Notes: a model not told the origin generated them from the sequence alone. A stretch of 64,000 bases of DNA from Microbacterium sp. C7(2022) (GCF_028823665.1 NZ_JAPEHV010000003.1:372001-436000); one strand, 5' to 3'. Counted from the stretch's first letter, positions 25,442 to 33,738 are shown. Program-made: numbers and translations.

Positions 25442-26682
25442 CGTTTGATCGTCACGTAGGCCGGGGAGTAGTTGATCTTTGAGTACACGGATATTCCCGT
25501 GCCTCCACCCTTATGTACTCCGACCGGTCGGTTGCTGGAGAACCAGGGGCCACCACTATCCCCGCCTCTACTTGTCAAGCTGACGGATACAAAAACGCTG
25601 TTGCATGTGACGCCCGGGCAGGCGTTCGTCCATGTCGGCTTGTATGAAGCGCTCGTGATCGTTCCGCAGCCGTAGCCGCTCGTCTTGCCGCGCCTGCAGA
25701 CCGTCGCACCTGTGGTGGGCGTCAAGTTGGCCCCGGTCGCAACAGTTGTTGCGGAGTTGACGGTGTAGAACCTGCCTACGATGGTATCGGTGCTCTTCAC
25801 GCTGTGGAAGGCGATGTCGGCGTTAGCGCCGTAGTTCTGAGATCGTCTCGTTGACGTCCCGGCCGCCGATCCTGAGCCAGAGATGTTTGCCCAGTAGCTC
25901 TGGCTAGAACCGCAGTGACCAGCGGTGAGGAAGCCGTTGTAAGTTGAGTTGTACGCAGTGAAAGCCGCGGTGCACGAGCCCAATGCGACGCCGCCGCGGA
26001 TATAGGCCTGATCGCTGAGGCCGCCTTCATAGGGAACCATCCGGACGCTACCGAGGCCTTCGACCTTGAGCGCATCGGCACGGTCGACGTCCGAAGACGC
26101 AGCTGGCACATCGAGAACGATTTCCCCGGTTCGGACGTCAACATAAACGCCGTCGAATTCAACACCGATCTGTTGGAGCTGATCAAGCTCGTCATCGACC
26201 CCATTGGTCCGAGCCACGGCGAAGGCGTCTTCCTGAAAAACTGCCAACTCAAAGCGTTGTGTTTCGGCGGCCGCGCGAACAACTTTCTCAATCTCCTTAT
26301 TGGAAGTACGCAGACTGATCAGCTGGGTGTCGCCGTCGACATCGATCCAAAAGTCGAACTCCGAACCGTCGAATCGATCTGCTAGTTCGACCGTCAGATC
26401 ACCGAGATACTCCTGAATTGCCACCTGTTCTGCGGCTCGAAGTTCCGAGATCCCGTGAAGTTTCGCGTATGCAGCCAGGAAGCCCCCAGCGCCACCCTCG
26501 TCATCTTCGTTGATACCTGCGGCAGCAGTGGGGAATTGTGAACCTGAGGTGCTGAGGGCGCTGCCCGTTCCCATCGCGCTGGTGTTGGCTGTCGTGGTAA
26601 GACCGAGAGTAAGGATCACCACTCCCAGCGTGTATGTCCACTTCTTTTTGGACGAAGAGAAGCGTCGGGTCGTGTTTCTCAT
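25438..26682 (-). CDS. Secreted S1-family serine protease (streptogrisin/alpha-lytic type), transposon cargo
   Basis: A 414-residue preproprotease. The N-terminal signal segment is KKWTYTLGVVILTLGLTTTA, a long acidic propeptide follows to about 225, and the mature chymotrypsin-like domain has H256 in LTAGHCG, D289 in NADIAFHS and S376 in GGDSGGPW. Cys pairs near the His and between 329 and 360 fit disulfides. The start at 26682 (MRNTTRR) has GAGGA just upstream. Base composition is lower in GC than the neighbours. Its location between tnsC and the left end makes it cargo of the Tn7-like element. Confidence 0.9.
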   Translation of the reverse strand: MRNTTRRFSSSKKKWTYTLGVVILTLGLTTTANTSAMGTGSALSTSGSQFPTAAAGINEDDEGGAGGFLAAYAKLHGISELRAAEQVAIQEYLGDLTVELADRFDGSEFDFWIDVDGDTQLISLRTSNKEIEKVVRAAAETQRFELAVFQEDAFAVARTNGVDDELDQLQQIGVEFDGVYVDVRTGEIVLDVPAASSDVDRADALKVEGLGSVRMVPYEGGLSDQAYIRGGVALGSCTAAFTAYNSTYNGFLTAGHCGSSQSYWANISGSGSAAGTSTRRSQNYGANADIAFHSVKSTDTIVGRFYTVNSATTVATGANLTPTTGATVCRRGKTSGYGCGTITSASYKPTWTNACPGVTCNSVFVSVSLTSRGGDSGGPWFSSNRPVGVHKGGGTGISVYSKINYSPAYVTIKR

Positions 26683-26871
26683 AGCTTCCTCGCTGATACC
26701 TAGTCGGCGACGGAACGCGCCCCCTATGGCCAAATAATGCCCCGCCCGCCCACCTTCCACAAGAGGTATTGAGCGACACAGGCTGGGCGGCAATGATCGA
26801 TTGTGCGGGCGGCTGTAGCACACACTCTCCGGGCGCCCGCTTTCGCCGAGAGCCGAACGTCCGCGTCGGGG
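26683..26871. other. Gap between S1 protease and truncated tnsC
   Basis: Promoter region of the protease inside the transposon. Nothing with a clear consensus could be fixed; no gene is supported here. Confidence 0.4.
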
Positions 26872-27528
26872 TTAGGCCATCGCGAGTTCGTCGCGCTCGT
26901 ATGGCCACGAGCGGATGACGCGTGCGCGTGTGGCGGCTTGGCCGGTCTTGCCGGCAAGGTTGGGGATCGCCCTGGGGTTGACGTGTCGAAGAATGCAGGC
27001 GCGCTTACGGTGTGCGGCGACTATGAGCGCCCGGTTGAGTGGACACCGCTGGTGCTTGACGTGCGTCGAGCTGCGGAGCCCGTACATATACAGCATCGCC
27101 TGGTGGGCGTACATCAGGTTGCGCCGCGTGCTGCCTGCGCGTTGCCGACGGGCTCGCTCGAACGCTCTGCCAAACTCCTGAACCGCTGTGGTCTTCCCGA
27201 GACCTGGCCGACCGGAGATGATCACCCCGGACTTGCTGGCGTCCGGGGAGCGGTTGTCCGCCATGGCATGGCGGATCGCGACGGCGACCTGCCGCAGCGA
27301 TGGGGTCGCGACCCGGGCGCCGAGTGTCATGTACCGTTCGCGGGCGATGTTGAACAGCGCACGCTCTGAGGAGTGCATCGTGTCGTACTCGGTCAGTGTG
27401 ATCGGGAGCGGCCGCTGTGCGACGAAGTCTACGAACTCGCGCCATCCCTCCTTGGTCGCGTAGTCGAAGTCGGTGGATGGAGCATCGAAGTCGAAGTCTC
27501 CCAGCAGGTCATCGAACATCGCGCTCAC
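26872..27528 (-). pseudogene. tnsC: Truncated tnsC/TniB-type AAA+ ATPase
   Basis: The first about 137 residues look like the TnsC/TniB regulator of Tn7- and Tn5090-like transposition (FDDLLGDFDFDAP, then RQVAVAIRHAMADNRSPDAS) and include Walker A GRPGLGKTT at 106-114. After STRRNL the family pattern stops: no Walker B or sensor motifs follow, and the remaining about 80 residues (YAHQAMLYMYG to DELAMA) look unrelated. Family members are normally over 300 residues. The GTG start overlaps the tnsB stop. A deletion has probably removed the C-terminus together with any downstream target-selector gene. Confidence 0.75.
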
Positions 27529-29543
27529 GCCTCATCCGGCGACCGGGTCATGCCGAACGGTGCCGCGACCGGCCACGCCGGCTTCGCCGCCACCGCATCG
27601 GTTTCCTTGTCGCCGACGTCACCAGCAGCCGAAACCTCGCCGCCCGGCACGGTTTCGGGTGCGGTGTGTGGGAGCTGGTTGGTGATCGCCAGCGGATCGG
27701 TCCGTGCGCTGATCGCGCGCTTCTTCTGCCGCGACGTCGGCAGAGCGTTGCCTTTGTACATGAACCGGCGCATCACTTCGTTGAGGTCGTCCGTGCTCGG
27801 CTCGCTCTCGCCGCGTGCGGCTGCTTGTGCGCGGGCGACCCGCCACACTTCGTCGGCCATCGGAGCACCGCTGTACGGGGACCGCCAGTCCAGCGGGAGG
27901 AATTGGTCGCCGAGTTCCAGCCACACCGTCATCGGGTTGTAGGGGTCAACGTGGAACGGCCACTTGCCCTGCTGCCGATGATGCGGCGACCGCTTCTTCC
28001 GCAGCGGGCCGAGTTCTGTGGAGTCGTAGACGCGCAGGTCGATGTCAACGCCATAGTGGTTGATCACCCGCCATTCGGTCGGGAGAAGGGCAATGTACTT
28101 CTCGGCCGTCAGCGGAACCTGCAGCTCCGGCGCAACTTCCCGGTACGCGGCGACCATCTGGTTCGGCGTCAGCATCAGCCGCGGGTTGCGGGGGTCTCGC
28201 AGCGCCTTGTGGGGTCGGTTCTGCCAGGTCACCGCGACCCAGTCCTCGAACAGCTCCTGCAGCTGCTCGAGGGTGAGCAGGTGGCTCGTCGCGATCACCT
28301 CGTCGCCGCGCATGTCGGTGCTCTGCCCGAGGAACGCGATCGCGTACTGGGTGAACTGGTCTTTGACCGTGCGGAACATCCGCTCGATCTTCGCTTTCTG
28401 CGTCGGCGAGTACTCCGCGTTGACCGTCAGCGAGATCCTCAACGTCCGGCAGGCATCCGAGAAGTGACGAGACACGTACGACGCGCCACGGTCTGTGGTT
28501 ATCGACTCCGGGAAGATGTACGGCTGCGCATCACGCATCGCCTCGAACCGCTCCACCACGAGCCCGTCCGTGCCGGTCCATGCCTCCGACACCTGACGCC
28601 GGTTCGCGCGCACCCCGTCGGGACGCGACGCGTACGGCACAAGTGCGCGAGCGAGGACCACCACCAGGTCGATGCTGCGGGAACCCACGGTGACGATGCC
28701 GGAAAGCACCGACCGGGATGCCTCACACAGCAGCAGAGTGAGATCGGGCCGTACGGGCTCACCGTCGCACTCGACGAGGATCTCCATCGGCGTCGTGTCG
28801 ATCCGCACCTGCTCACCAGGTCGCACCCCCGACCGCACCCCGTGCATGTGATCCGGCTGATTCGCCGTGGTGCGGCGGGCACGGGCAGTCCCGAGCGTGT
28901 GCTTGCCCGCATCGAGCTCGTTCAGCAGGCGGTACATCGTTGCGCGGCTCGGCATCGGTACGACGCCCTCGCCGAAGCGGTCGTCCAGTTCTCGGCGGAC
29001 GAGCCAGATCAGCCTCGTTCCGGTGCCCGTGGATTTCCGCTCCTGGCCGGCCTGGACAGTCAAGATCGCGTCGATGAGGCGCTCGTCGTAGGAACGACCG
29101 GGCATGTCGGCCAGGCCGTGGCGACGTCGATCGAGAAGACCGCTGACCCCGAACTCTTCGAGCGCGCGTTGCTGACGCGAAACCTTTACCGGACTGTAGT
29201 CGGTTCCGAGACGACGATTGACGCTGTCGATGACCTGCTGCCGCGCCGCGGGCTTGGTCACCCCCGCCGCCACGAGATCGTCGAACCGGGCGAGTTCCTC
29301 GAGCCACACGTCAACGACCTTGCGGTCACGCGCGTCGAGGTCCTGCAGGCTGCGCAAGTCAAGCAGGGAGCGGAGCGATGCCGGTGCGGCAGGTTCCGCC
29401 TCATGCCGCAGATCGGCGGCGAGAACCTCCACGTCGTCTCCGTCGCCGTCGACGGCGCGCAAGGTCAGATAGGTGGGTCGGATCGCAACGACCTGGTGGC
29501 TTCCGCCCTGCCACCGGATGATGTCGCCCGGGTGAATGGTCAT
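27525..29543 (-). CDS. tnsB: TnsB-like DDE transposase (Mu/TniA family)
   Basis: A 672-residue retroviral-integrase-fold transposase. N-terminal HTH segments bind the end repeats (VSRQQRALEEFGVSGLLDRR and SRATMYRLLNELD). The rve core has D249 (RIDTTPME), D351 (TTDRGASYV) and E387 (KAKIERMFRTVKDQF), so the catalytic triad is complete. A Mu-transposase C-terminal beta-barrel follows (about 500-590). The ATG overlaps the tnsA stop as ATGA. This subunit would cut and join the 3' ends, working with TnsA. Confidence 0.9.
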   Translation of the reverse strand: MTIHPGDIIRWQGGSHQVVAIRPTYLTLRAVDGDGDDVEVLAADLRHEAEPAAPASLRSLLDLRSLQDLDARDRKVVDVWLEELARFDDLVAAGVTKPAARQQVIDSVNRRLGTDYSPVKVSRQQRALEEFGVSGLLDRRRHGLADMPGRSYDERLIDAILTVQAGQERKSTGTGTRLIWLVRRELDDRFGEGVVPMPSRATMYRLLNELDAGKHTLGTARARRTTANQPDHMHGVRSGVRPGEQVRIDTTPMEILVECDGEPVRPDLTLLLCEASRSVLSGIVTVGSRSIDLVVVLARALVPYASRPDGVRANRRQVSEAWTGTDGLVVERFEAMRDAQPYIFPESITTDRGASYVSRHFSDACRTLRISLTVNAEYSPTQKAKIERMFRTVKDQFTQYAIAFLGQSTDMRGDEVIATSHLLTLEQLQELFEDWVAVTWQNRPHKALRDPRNPRLMLTPNQMVAAYREVAPELQVPLTAEKYIALLPTEWRVINHYGVDIDLRVYDSTELGPLRKKRSPHHRQQGKWPFHVDPYNPMTVWLELGDQFLPLDWRSPYSGAPMADEVWRVARAQAAARGESEPSTDDLNEVMRRFMYKGNALPTSRQKKRAISARTDPLAITNQLPHTAPETVPGGEVSAAGDVGDKETDAVAAKPAWPVAAPFGMTRSPDEA

Positions 29544-30283
29544 GATGCCGCTCCGACGTCGACGACGGTCGTCATCGACAGGGGACGCTGTAGATCCGCC
29601 ACGGCAACCCCGCTCCACACGAGTGCATACGCGGCACCGACGCCGGAGTGAGCGGCGCCACCGAGGACCGCCGCGAGCGACCCCAGACTCATCCGGCCGG
29701 TGAGCCCGAGCGCGGCGATGTCGACGCCCTCGAGCCACGCCGGGTCGCGGTACCGAAGCAGGAAGCGCAGGTTCGCCTGGGTGGCGCCGGGAAGCTGATC
29801 GAAGACGAGGTATGACCAGCCCAGTGCGGCGGCAAGGCGCCGGGTGAGTTCGAACTTGATGCTGTCCTCGGGCTTGATCAGTTCGACCGGCTTCACGTCG
29901 ACGAGCAGCGCACTCCCATCGGAGCGGCGCACGAAGTAGTCGGGCGCGTGTGAGCGCTTCGGTGACCGCCATCGGATCCACATCGGCTGGCTCGACACAC
30001 CTACGACATCCCCGGTCCGGTCCAGCGTGGTCAGGAACGAGCGTTCCCAGAACGACTCGAACGAGACGTGCCGGCCCGTCGAGGCCATCCACAGCTTGCC
30101 CTCGAAGTTGCGCTTGCCCGGCCACGATGGGAACTCGCGTACCGGATCCGCATCCTCGAACATCACGCGCGCCGCATCGACGGGATCTGCGTGCCGGAAG
30201 AGGCCGTGTCTGGAGAACTCGATCGTGCCCGCGAGAGCATTCGTCCCGTCGATCGCGGCGAGCCAGTCTTGGGTCAAGGTCAC
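29540..30283 (-). CDS. tnsA: TnsA-like transposase endonuclease subunit
   Basis: A 247-residue restriction-endonuclease-fold protein that would cut the 5' strands at the transposon ends, allowing cut-and-paste movement. The catalytic residues match the TnsA pattern: Glu in FESFWERSF (E76 or E80), D115 in APDYFVRR and K131 in VDVKP. It starts with GTG at 30283 and has GGGAG 8 nt upstream. It is the first gene inside the right end, next to the repeat array. Confidence 0.87.
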   Translation of the reverse strand: MTLTQDWLAAIDGTNALAGTIEFSRHGLFRHADPVDAARVMFEDADPVREFPSWPGKRNFEGKLWMASTGRHVSFESFWERSFLTTLDRTGDVVGVSSQPMWIRWRSPKRSHAPDYFVRRSDGSALLVDVKPVELIKPEDSIKFELTRRLAAALGWSYLVFDQLPGATQANLRFLLRYRDPAWLEGVDIAALGLTGRMSLGSLAAVLGGAAHSGVGAAYALVWSGVAVADLQRPLSMTTVVDVGAAS

Positions 30284-30401
30284 GGAGAACTCTCCCTCCC
30301 GGAGAATCCCGCACCCGATCAGAGCGCTCCTATGGAACCTCCCGGCTTGAACCGCAAGCTACTCCCGCCTCGGAGCAGCCCGAAGCGGCGCGCCGTCCTC
30401 C

Positions 30402-30486
30402 CGACAACTGGAGTGAGAATCAGACAACTGGTGTGAGACGACTCGACAGGTCCGTGAGAATCGGACAACTGGAGTGAGACACGACA
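30402..30486 (-). repeat. Right end of the Tn7-like element with TnsB-type repeats
   Basis: Direct copies of GACAACTGGAGTGAGA or close variants start at 30403, 30423, 30445 (degenerate) and 30464, spaced about 20 bp apart. The terminus reads TGTCGTGTCTCACTCC inward from 30486. The array is typical of multiple transposase-binding sites at a Tn7-like end. Confidence 0.75.
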
Positions 30487-30505
30487 CCCAGCACTTTCAT
30501 CACAA

Positions 30506-30540
30506 AAAGATAACGAGAAACGCTTGCCGTCGTTATCTTT
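30506..30540. other. 10-bp inverted repeat beside the transposon end
   Basis: AAAGATAACG (30506-30515) and CGTTATCTTT (30531-30540) form a perfect stem. On the minus strand it is followed by TTTTTG, so it may be a terminator there; a third CGTTAT lies at 30542. Confidence 0.45.
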
Positions 30541-30550
30541 CCGTTATAGA

Positions 30551-30660
30551 GTTCAGGAACGGTAGTTGTTTTGCTGTGGCAGCTACCGACATGTGATTGC
30601 AGGACACTCTTGGTGCAAGGGACAAGGCCCGGTCAGAAGCCTCTCTGACCGGGCCTTACT
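30551..30660 (+). ncRNA. Candidate small RNA
   Basis: A possible promoter (TTGCCG at 30524, TATAGA at 30545, 15-nt spacing) is followed by about 100 nt without a credible ORF and by a perfect 14-bp hairpin at 30624-30657. Such a compact promoter-terminator unit would give an RNA of about 100 nt. No known RNA family was recognised. Confidence 0.3.
30624..30657 (+). terminator. Strong hairpin terminator
   Basis: AAGGCCCGGTCAGA (30624-30637) and TCTGACCGGGCCTT (30644-30657) form a perfect 14-bp stem with a 6-nt loop. It sits between the candidate RNA and the end of the DUF2207 gene and could act in both directions. Confidence 0.7.
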
Positions 30661-30702
30661 CTTGCCTCTCATCCTCGATCAGCAAGTGTGTTCGCGGGGC
30701 GC

Positions 30703-32535
30703 TCAGACGCCGCCGCCACCTCCACCGCCTCCACCGCCGCCGGCCGATCCCCCGCCGCTAGACCCGCCCGACGACGATGACGTTGACGAGGATGCCGCCG
30801 CGCTGGCCGACAGGGTCGCGATTCGCGCGGAAAACGACGTCGCGTCGAAGGTCGACGAGCCGACGTACCAGCGCGGGCTCCCACTCACGTCGTACAGCAC
30901 CGCGAGCTCACCCGCCCACTTCTTCTCCTGGCCGAACACCACCGCGAACGGCAGCAGCGCTTCGTAGAGGTGCAGCATCTGACGCGGGTCGTGTACATCG
31001 ACGCTGCGTCGCTCGGCGCCCTGGGGCGACTGCAGCATGCGAATGCGGTCAGCTTCCGCCCACTCGATGAACTCGCGAAGACCCGCCAGGTGATCACGAA
31101 GTTCCGCACCGGATGCCGTGAGCGGCGACTTCGCCAGCACGAACATCACGGCAAGCATCAGCGGAATACCAAGCGCGAGCAGCGCGATCACCCACCACGC
31201 GAAGTACCCCTGCTCGAGCGCATTAATGCCGAACACCATAGCCAGAGGCCCCGCCACCGCCGCAAGCGCACCCGGCGGCAGCCAGAAGCGCGCCGGCACC
31301 TTGCGGCGAAGGCCGCGCGCATTCAGCGCCTTCTTGGCATCGGCGAGCATCCGCTGCGCCGCCTTCGACACTCGCGTGTCGGTACGGCCGAATTCATACT
31401 GCTCACCGGGATGGCCGGCCGGAAAGAGCGCGCGCAGCAGCATCCGACCATCTCCCTCGGCGCGAGACGGATCGACAAGCTCAGCGATCAGCTTCGTGCC
31501 GCCGAATATCTTGCGTTCGCCTTCGAGAATGCGGATGCTGCCCGCGACAGCCTGTTCAAGCACCTCCGCCGGGACAGCCTTCGCCGTCTTGTGAAGAAAC
31601 ACCGCGCTTTCGAGCGCATCGATCCCCGGCGGCGGCAGGTACTCGGCGATCACCGCCAGTCGGCCCGGCGCATCCCGCATGTGCCGGGAGCGCATAACGA
31701 TCGCCCACACCAACGCAGCGATCAGGCCGAACCCGACGACGAGCTGCAGCCATCCCCACACCGACCGCAGCGGCGACGGATCGAACGCGGCGAAGGTACC
31801 CGATTCGAACCCGACGGCGATCGTCATCGTCTGCCGCGGATCAAGAGCGGTAGCGGATGCCACGACCGCCCCATCGACGATGTCGATGTCACACGTGGTG
31901 GTGTCACCGGCGGCCCCGCGATAACAGGCCATGTCACCGGTCAGCGCATCGGGGAGGCCATGTTCGAGTGTGAGCGACGCCGTGACGCGGCCGAAGGGTT
32001 GCGCCCACGAGGTGCCGTTGACGTTCCAGTAGAACTCGTCATCATCGGTGTCGGCGAAGTAGCGCGTCACATTTTCGAGCGTGTAGGTGAAGACATAGAC
32101 CTGGCGGCCGTGCACGTAGTCATCGGCGCGGGAGGTCATTGAGAACCAGCCGTCTTCCTCATCGACTTCACTCGGCCGGGATGCGCCGTTCTCATCGGTG
32201 ATCGACACGAAGTGGGGCCTCAGTGGCGCCCCGAGGTACTCGGTGGGGATCGTGCGTCGCATCCCACGGTTCTGATCGAAGTCGGGGAAGAGCGCCACGA
32301 ACGTCTCGGTGACGTGGAGAGTGGATGTACCGTCGTCTGCTCGGCCCAGCACGTACTCGACGTCCATGCTCTCGAACGCGAAGTCATCGACTCCGGCGGT
32401 GACGATGCGCGTCGGCTGCGCCGATGCCGCGTCGGTTGGAAAGACCGTCGGCAGAGCCGCGCCCAGCACGAGGGCGACGAACACGAACGGGACGAGCAGG
32501 CACGGCATCCGTCGACAGAGAATGAGCGCGCGCAC
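30703..32535 (-). CDS. DUF2207 membrane protein
   Basis: A 610-residue predicted membrane protein. A signal segment (residues 9-40) precedes an extracellular DUF2207 domain (FESMDVEYVLGRADDGTSTL, then MRRTIPTEYLGAPLRPH). A helix at about 255-275 and two more near 440-480 follow, then a cytoplasmic part. The C-terminus is Ser- then Gly-rich (about 25 residues), as usual in the family. Function unknown. The GTG start at 32535 is supported by TAAGCT 6 nt upstream (leaderless). It is divergent from the MarR gene with 46 bp between. Confidence 0.88.
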   Translation of the reverse strand: MRALILCRRMPCLLVPFVFVALVLGAALPTVFPTDAASAQPTRIVTAGVDDFAFESMDVEYVLGRADDGTSTLHVTETFVALFPDFDQNRGMRRTIPTEYLGAPLRPHFVSITDENGASRPSEVDEEDGWFSMTSRADDYVHGRQVYVFTYTLENVTRYFADTDDDEFYWNVNGTSWAQPFGRVTASLTLEHGLPDALTGDMACYRGAAGDTTTCDIDIVDGAVVASATALDPRQTMTIAVGFESGTFAAFDPSPLRSVWGWLQLVVGFGLIAALVWAIVMRSRHMRDAPGRLAVIAEYLPPPGIDALESAVFLHKTAKAVPAEVLEQAVAGSIRILEGERKIFGGTKLIAELVDPSRAEGDGRMLLRALFPAGHPGEQYEFGRTDTRVSKAAQRMLADAKKALNARGLRRKVPARFWLPPGALAAVAGPLAMVFGINALEQGYFAWWVIALLALGIPLMLAVMFVLAKSPLTASGAELRDHLAGLREFIEWAEADRIRMLQSPQGAERRSVDVHDPRQMLHLYEALLPFAVVFGQEKKWAGELAVLYDVSGSPRWYVGSSTFDATSFSARIATLSASAAASSSTSSSSGGSSGGGSAGGGGGGGGGGGV

Positions 32536-32541
32536 CTGCCC

Positions 32542-32547
32542 AGCTTA
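32542..32547 (-). promoter_or_regulatory. -10 box of a leaderless promoter for DUF2207
   Basis: TAAGCT on the minus strand, 6 nt before the GTG at 32535. Confidence 0.45.
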
Positions 32548-32568
32548 ACCAGGCACGCCGCTCCCCGT

Positions 32569-32574
32569 TACGCT
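32569..32574 (+). promoter_or_regulatory. -10 box of a leaderless promoter for marR-type gene
   Basis: TACGCT lies 7 nt before the ATG at 32582; TTAACC at 32545 is a possible -35 with 18-nt spacing. It faces the DUF2207 promoter, so the two overlap. Confidence 0.5.
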
Positions 32575-32581
32575 GGGGGTC

Positions 32582-33013
32582 ATGACCGATCGCCGTCTCG
32601 CTATCGCCGCGTGGGAGAGCCTGTTCCGCGCACAGCACGAGGTGTTCGCCGAGATCAGTACCGACTTCGACGACGCGCTTTCGCAGGCGGAATACGACGT
32701 TCTGCTCACCGTGACGCGCGGCGAAAACCTGACCGCGCGCCTGCGCGACGTGACAGCGAACATGCTCATCAGCCAGCCGAGCGTGTCGCGCCTGGTCGAC
32801 CGCATGGTCGCCCGAGGGCTGATCACCAAGTGCGCCGACCCTGTTGACGGCCGTGGCGCCTTGCTCACCGCAACCGACGAGGGCGCCGCCCTGTTTCGCC
32901 GGATCGCCGCCGGGCACGGCAAGGCGATCGCCGAGCGCATGTCGGTGCTGAGCGACGACGAGCTCGCGCAGCTGCGCGCACTCACGGCGAAGCTGCGGCC
33001 GCGCGGGCGCTGA
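32582..33013 (+). CDS. MarR-family transcriptional regulator
   Basis: A 143-residue winged-helix repressor. The recognition helix lies in TANMLISQPSVSRLVDRMVARG and the wing in KCADPVDGRGALLTATDEG. Ligand unknown. It is divergent from DUF2207 with overlapping promoters, so it may regulate that gene and itself. A 32-bp tandem-repeat array starts just after its stop. Confidence 0.92.
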   Translation: MTDRRLAIAAWESLFRAQHEVFAEISTDFDDALSQAEYDVLLTVTRGENLTARLRDVTANMLISQPSVSRLVDRMVARGLITKCADPVDGRGALLTATDEGAALFRRIAAGHGKAIAERMSVLSDDELAQLRALTAKLRPRGR

Positions 33014-33037
33014 CGGCCCGATCGCACCCGGGCGGCG

Positions 33038-33249
33038 TTCCACCGGCGCCCCGACAGGACCGCGCGTCACCCCACCCGCGCCCCGACAGGACCGCGCGTC
33101 ACCCCACCCGCGCCCAGGCAGGACCGCGCGTCACTCCACCGGCGCCCCGACAGGACCGCGCGTCACCCCACCCGCGCCCCGACAGGACCGCGCGTCACTC
33201 CACCCGCGCCCCGACAGGACCGCGCGTCACCCCACCCGCGCCCCGACAG
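33038..33249. repeat. Tandem array of a 32-bp GC-rich repeat
   Basis: Six head-to-tail units of 32 bp, each with GACAGGACCGCGCGTCAC then CCACCCGCGCC; the GGACC core is at 33057, 33089, 33121, 33153, 33185 and 33217. Units differ at a few positions (CACCCCACC or CACTCCACC). The period is not a multiple of three, so it is non-coding. It has no unique spacers, so it is not a CRISPR. Confidence 0.9.
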
Positions 33250-33253
33250 CATT

Positions 33254-33307
33254 CATGTGGCGAGACACGCCGGTGGCCCGCGGCGCCCACCGGCGTGTTG
33301 CGCCATA
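33254..33307. repeat. Inverted pair of the dispersed ATGGCGCAACACGCCGGTG repeat
   Basis: ACACGCCGGTGG (33265-33276) and CCACCGGCGTGT (33287-33298) form a 12-bp stem, and the arms extend as CATGTGGCG and CGCCATATG with three mismatches. Each arm matches the unit duplicated at 7785-8097. Confidence 0.75.
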
Positions 33308-33325
33308 TGAGCGCCGAGGGCGCGT

Positions 33326-33622
33326 CTACGTCTGGTTCGCGGGGTTCGTCGTCTTGCCGTCGAGCCAGAGCTCGTCGCTCGGGTCGGAGTGCGCCGTGCC
33401 CGACTTCACATGCTTGGGGTCGATCTTCGGCCGCTTGGTGATCACGTGCACGAGGGCCATCGCGTGACCACGGCCGAGACCGTAGTCGGCGGCGAGCCAC
33501 GCCACGATGTCTCCCGCCTTCGACCCTGGGCCGAAGCCCTTACCCTCGGCGAGCGCCACGAACTCGCGCGGGGTGACGCCCGTCTTGGCCTCGATATTGT
33601 CGAGATACGCCTGGAACGACAT
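33326..33622 (-). CDS. DUF4287 domain protein
   Basis: A 98-residue cytoplasmic protein. The DUF4287 core is SFQAYLDNIEAKTGVTPREF, then GSKAGDIVAWLAADYGLGRGHAMALVHVI. Function unknown. TACGGT lies 6 nt before the ATG, suggesting a leaderless mRNA. Its stop is next to the dispersed-repeat pair. Confidence 0.88.
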   Translation of the reverse strand: MSFQAYLDNIEAKTGVTPREFVALAEGKGFGPGSKAGDIVAWLAADYGLGRGHAMALVHVITKRPKIDPKHVKSGTAHSDPSDELWLDGKTTNPANQT

Positions 33623-33628
33623 GTGTTC

Positions 33629-33634
33629 ACCGTA
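33629..33634 (-). promoter_or_regulatory. -10 box of a leaderless promoter for DUF4287
   Basis: TACGGT on the minus strand, 6 nt before the ATG at 33622. Confidence 0.45.
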
Positions 33635-33681
33635 GAGGAGATCTGGGCGCGAGCGGCACCCGAATCAGCCGCTCACATGCG

Positions 33682-33719
33682 CGAAGCGTGCCGCACCCCG
33701 AGGGGTACGACACGCTTCG
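33682..33719 (-). terminator. Hairpin terminator of hsp20
   Basis: CGAAGCGTG (33682-33690) pairs with CACGCTTCG (33711-33719); an inner ACCCC/GGGGT stem extends it. It lies 20 nt past the hsp20 stop. Confidence 0.65.
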
Positions 33720-33738
33720 TGCGTGAACCTGCGCGTGA

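Larger units (their letters stand above)
24853..30486. mobile_element. Decayed Tn7-like (TnsAB) transposon, about 5.6 kb
   Basis: Both ends begin TGTCG and share TGTCG-N2-TCTCAC-N4-GTTGTC reading inward (left from 24853, right from 30486 on the minus strand). The flanks are CCCAGC on both sides (24847-24852 and 30487-30492), consistent with a target duplication of 6 bp, one more than usual for Tn7. Inside are tnsA and tnsB that look intact, a tnsC truncated after Walker A, a secreted S1 protease and a lipoprotein, all on the minus strand. No tniQ/tnsD-type target selector is present. GC is visibly lower in the left third than in the surrounding chromosome. Confidence 0.8.

Noticed and set aside
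33038..33249. CRISPR-like array
   Set aside because: Units are contiguous 32-bp repeats with no unique spacers, and no cas gene is in the window.
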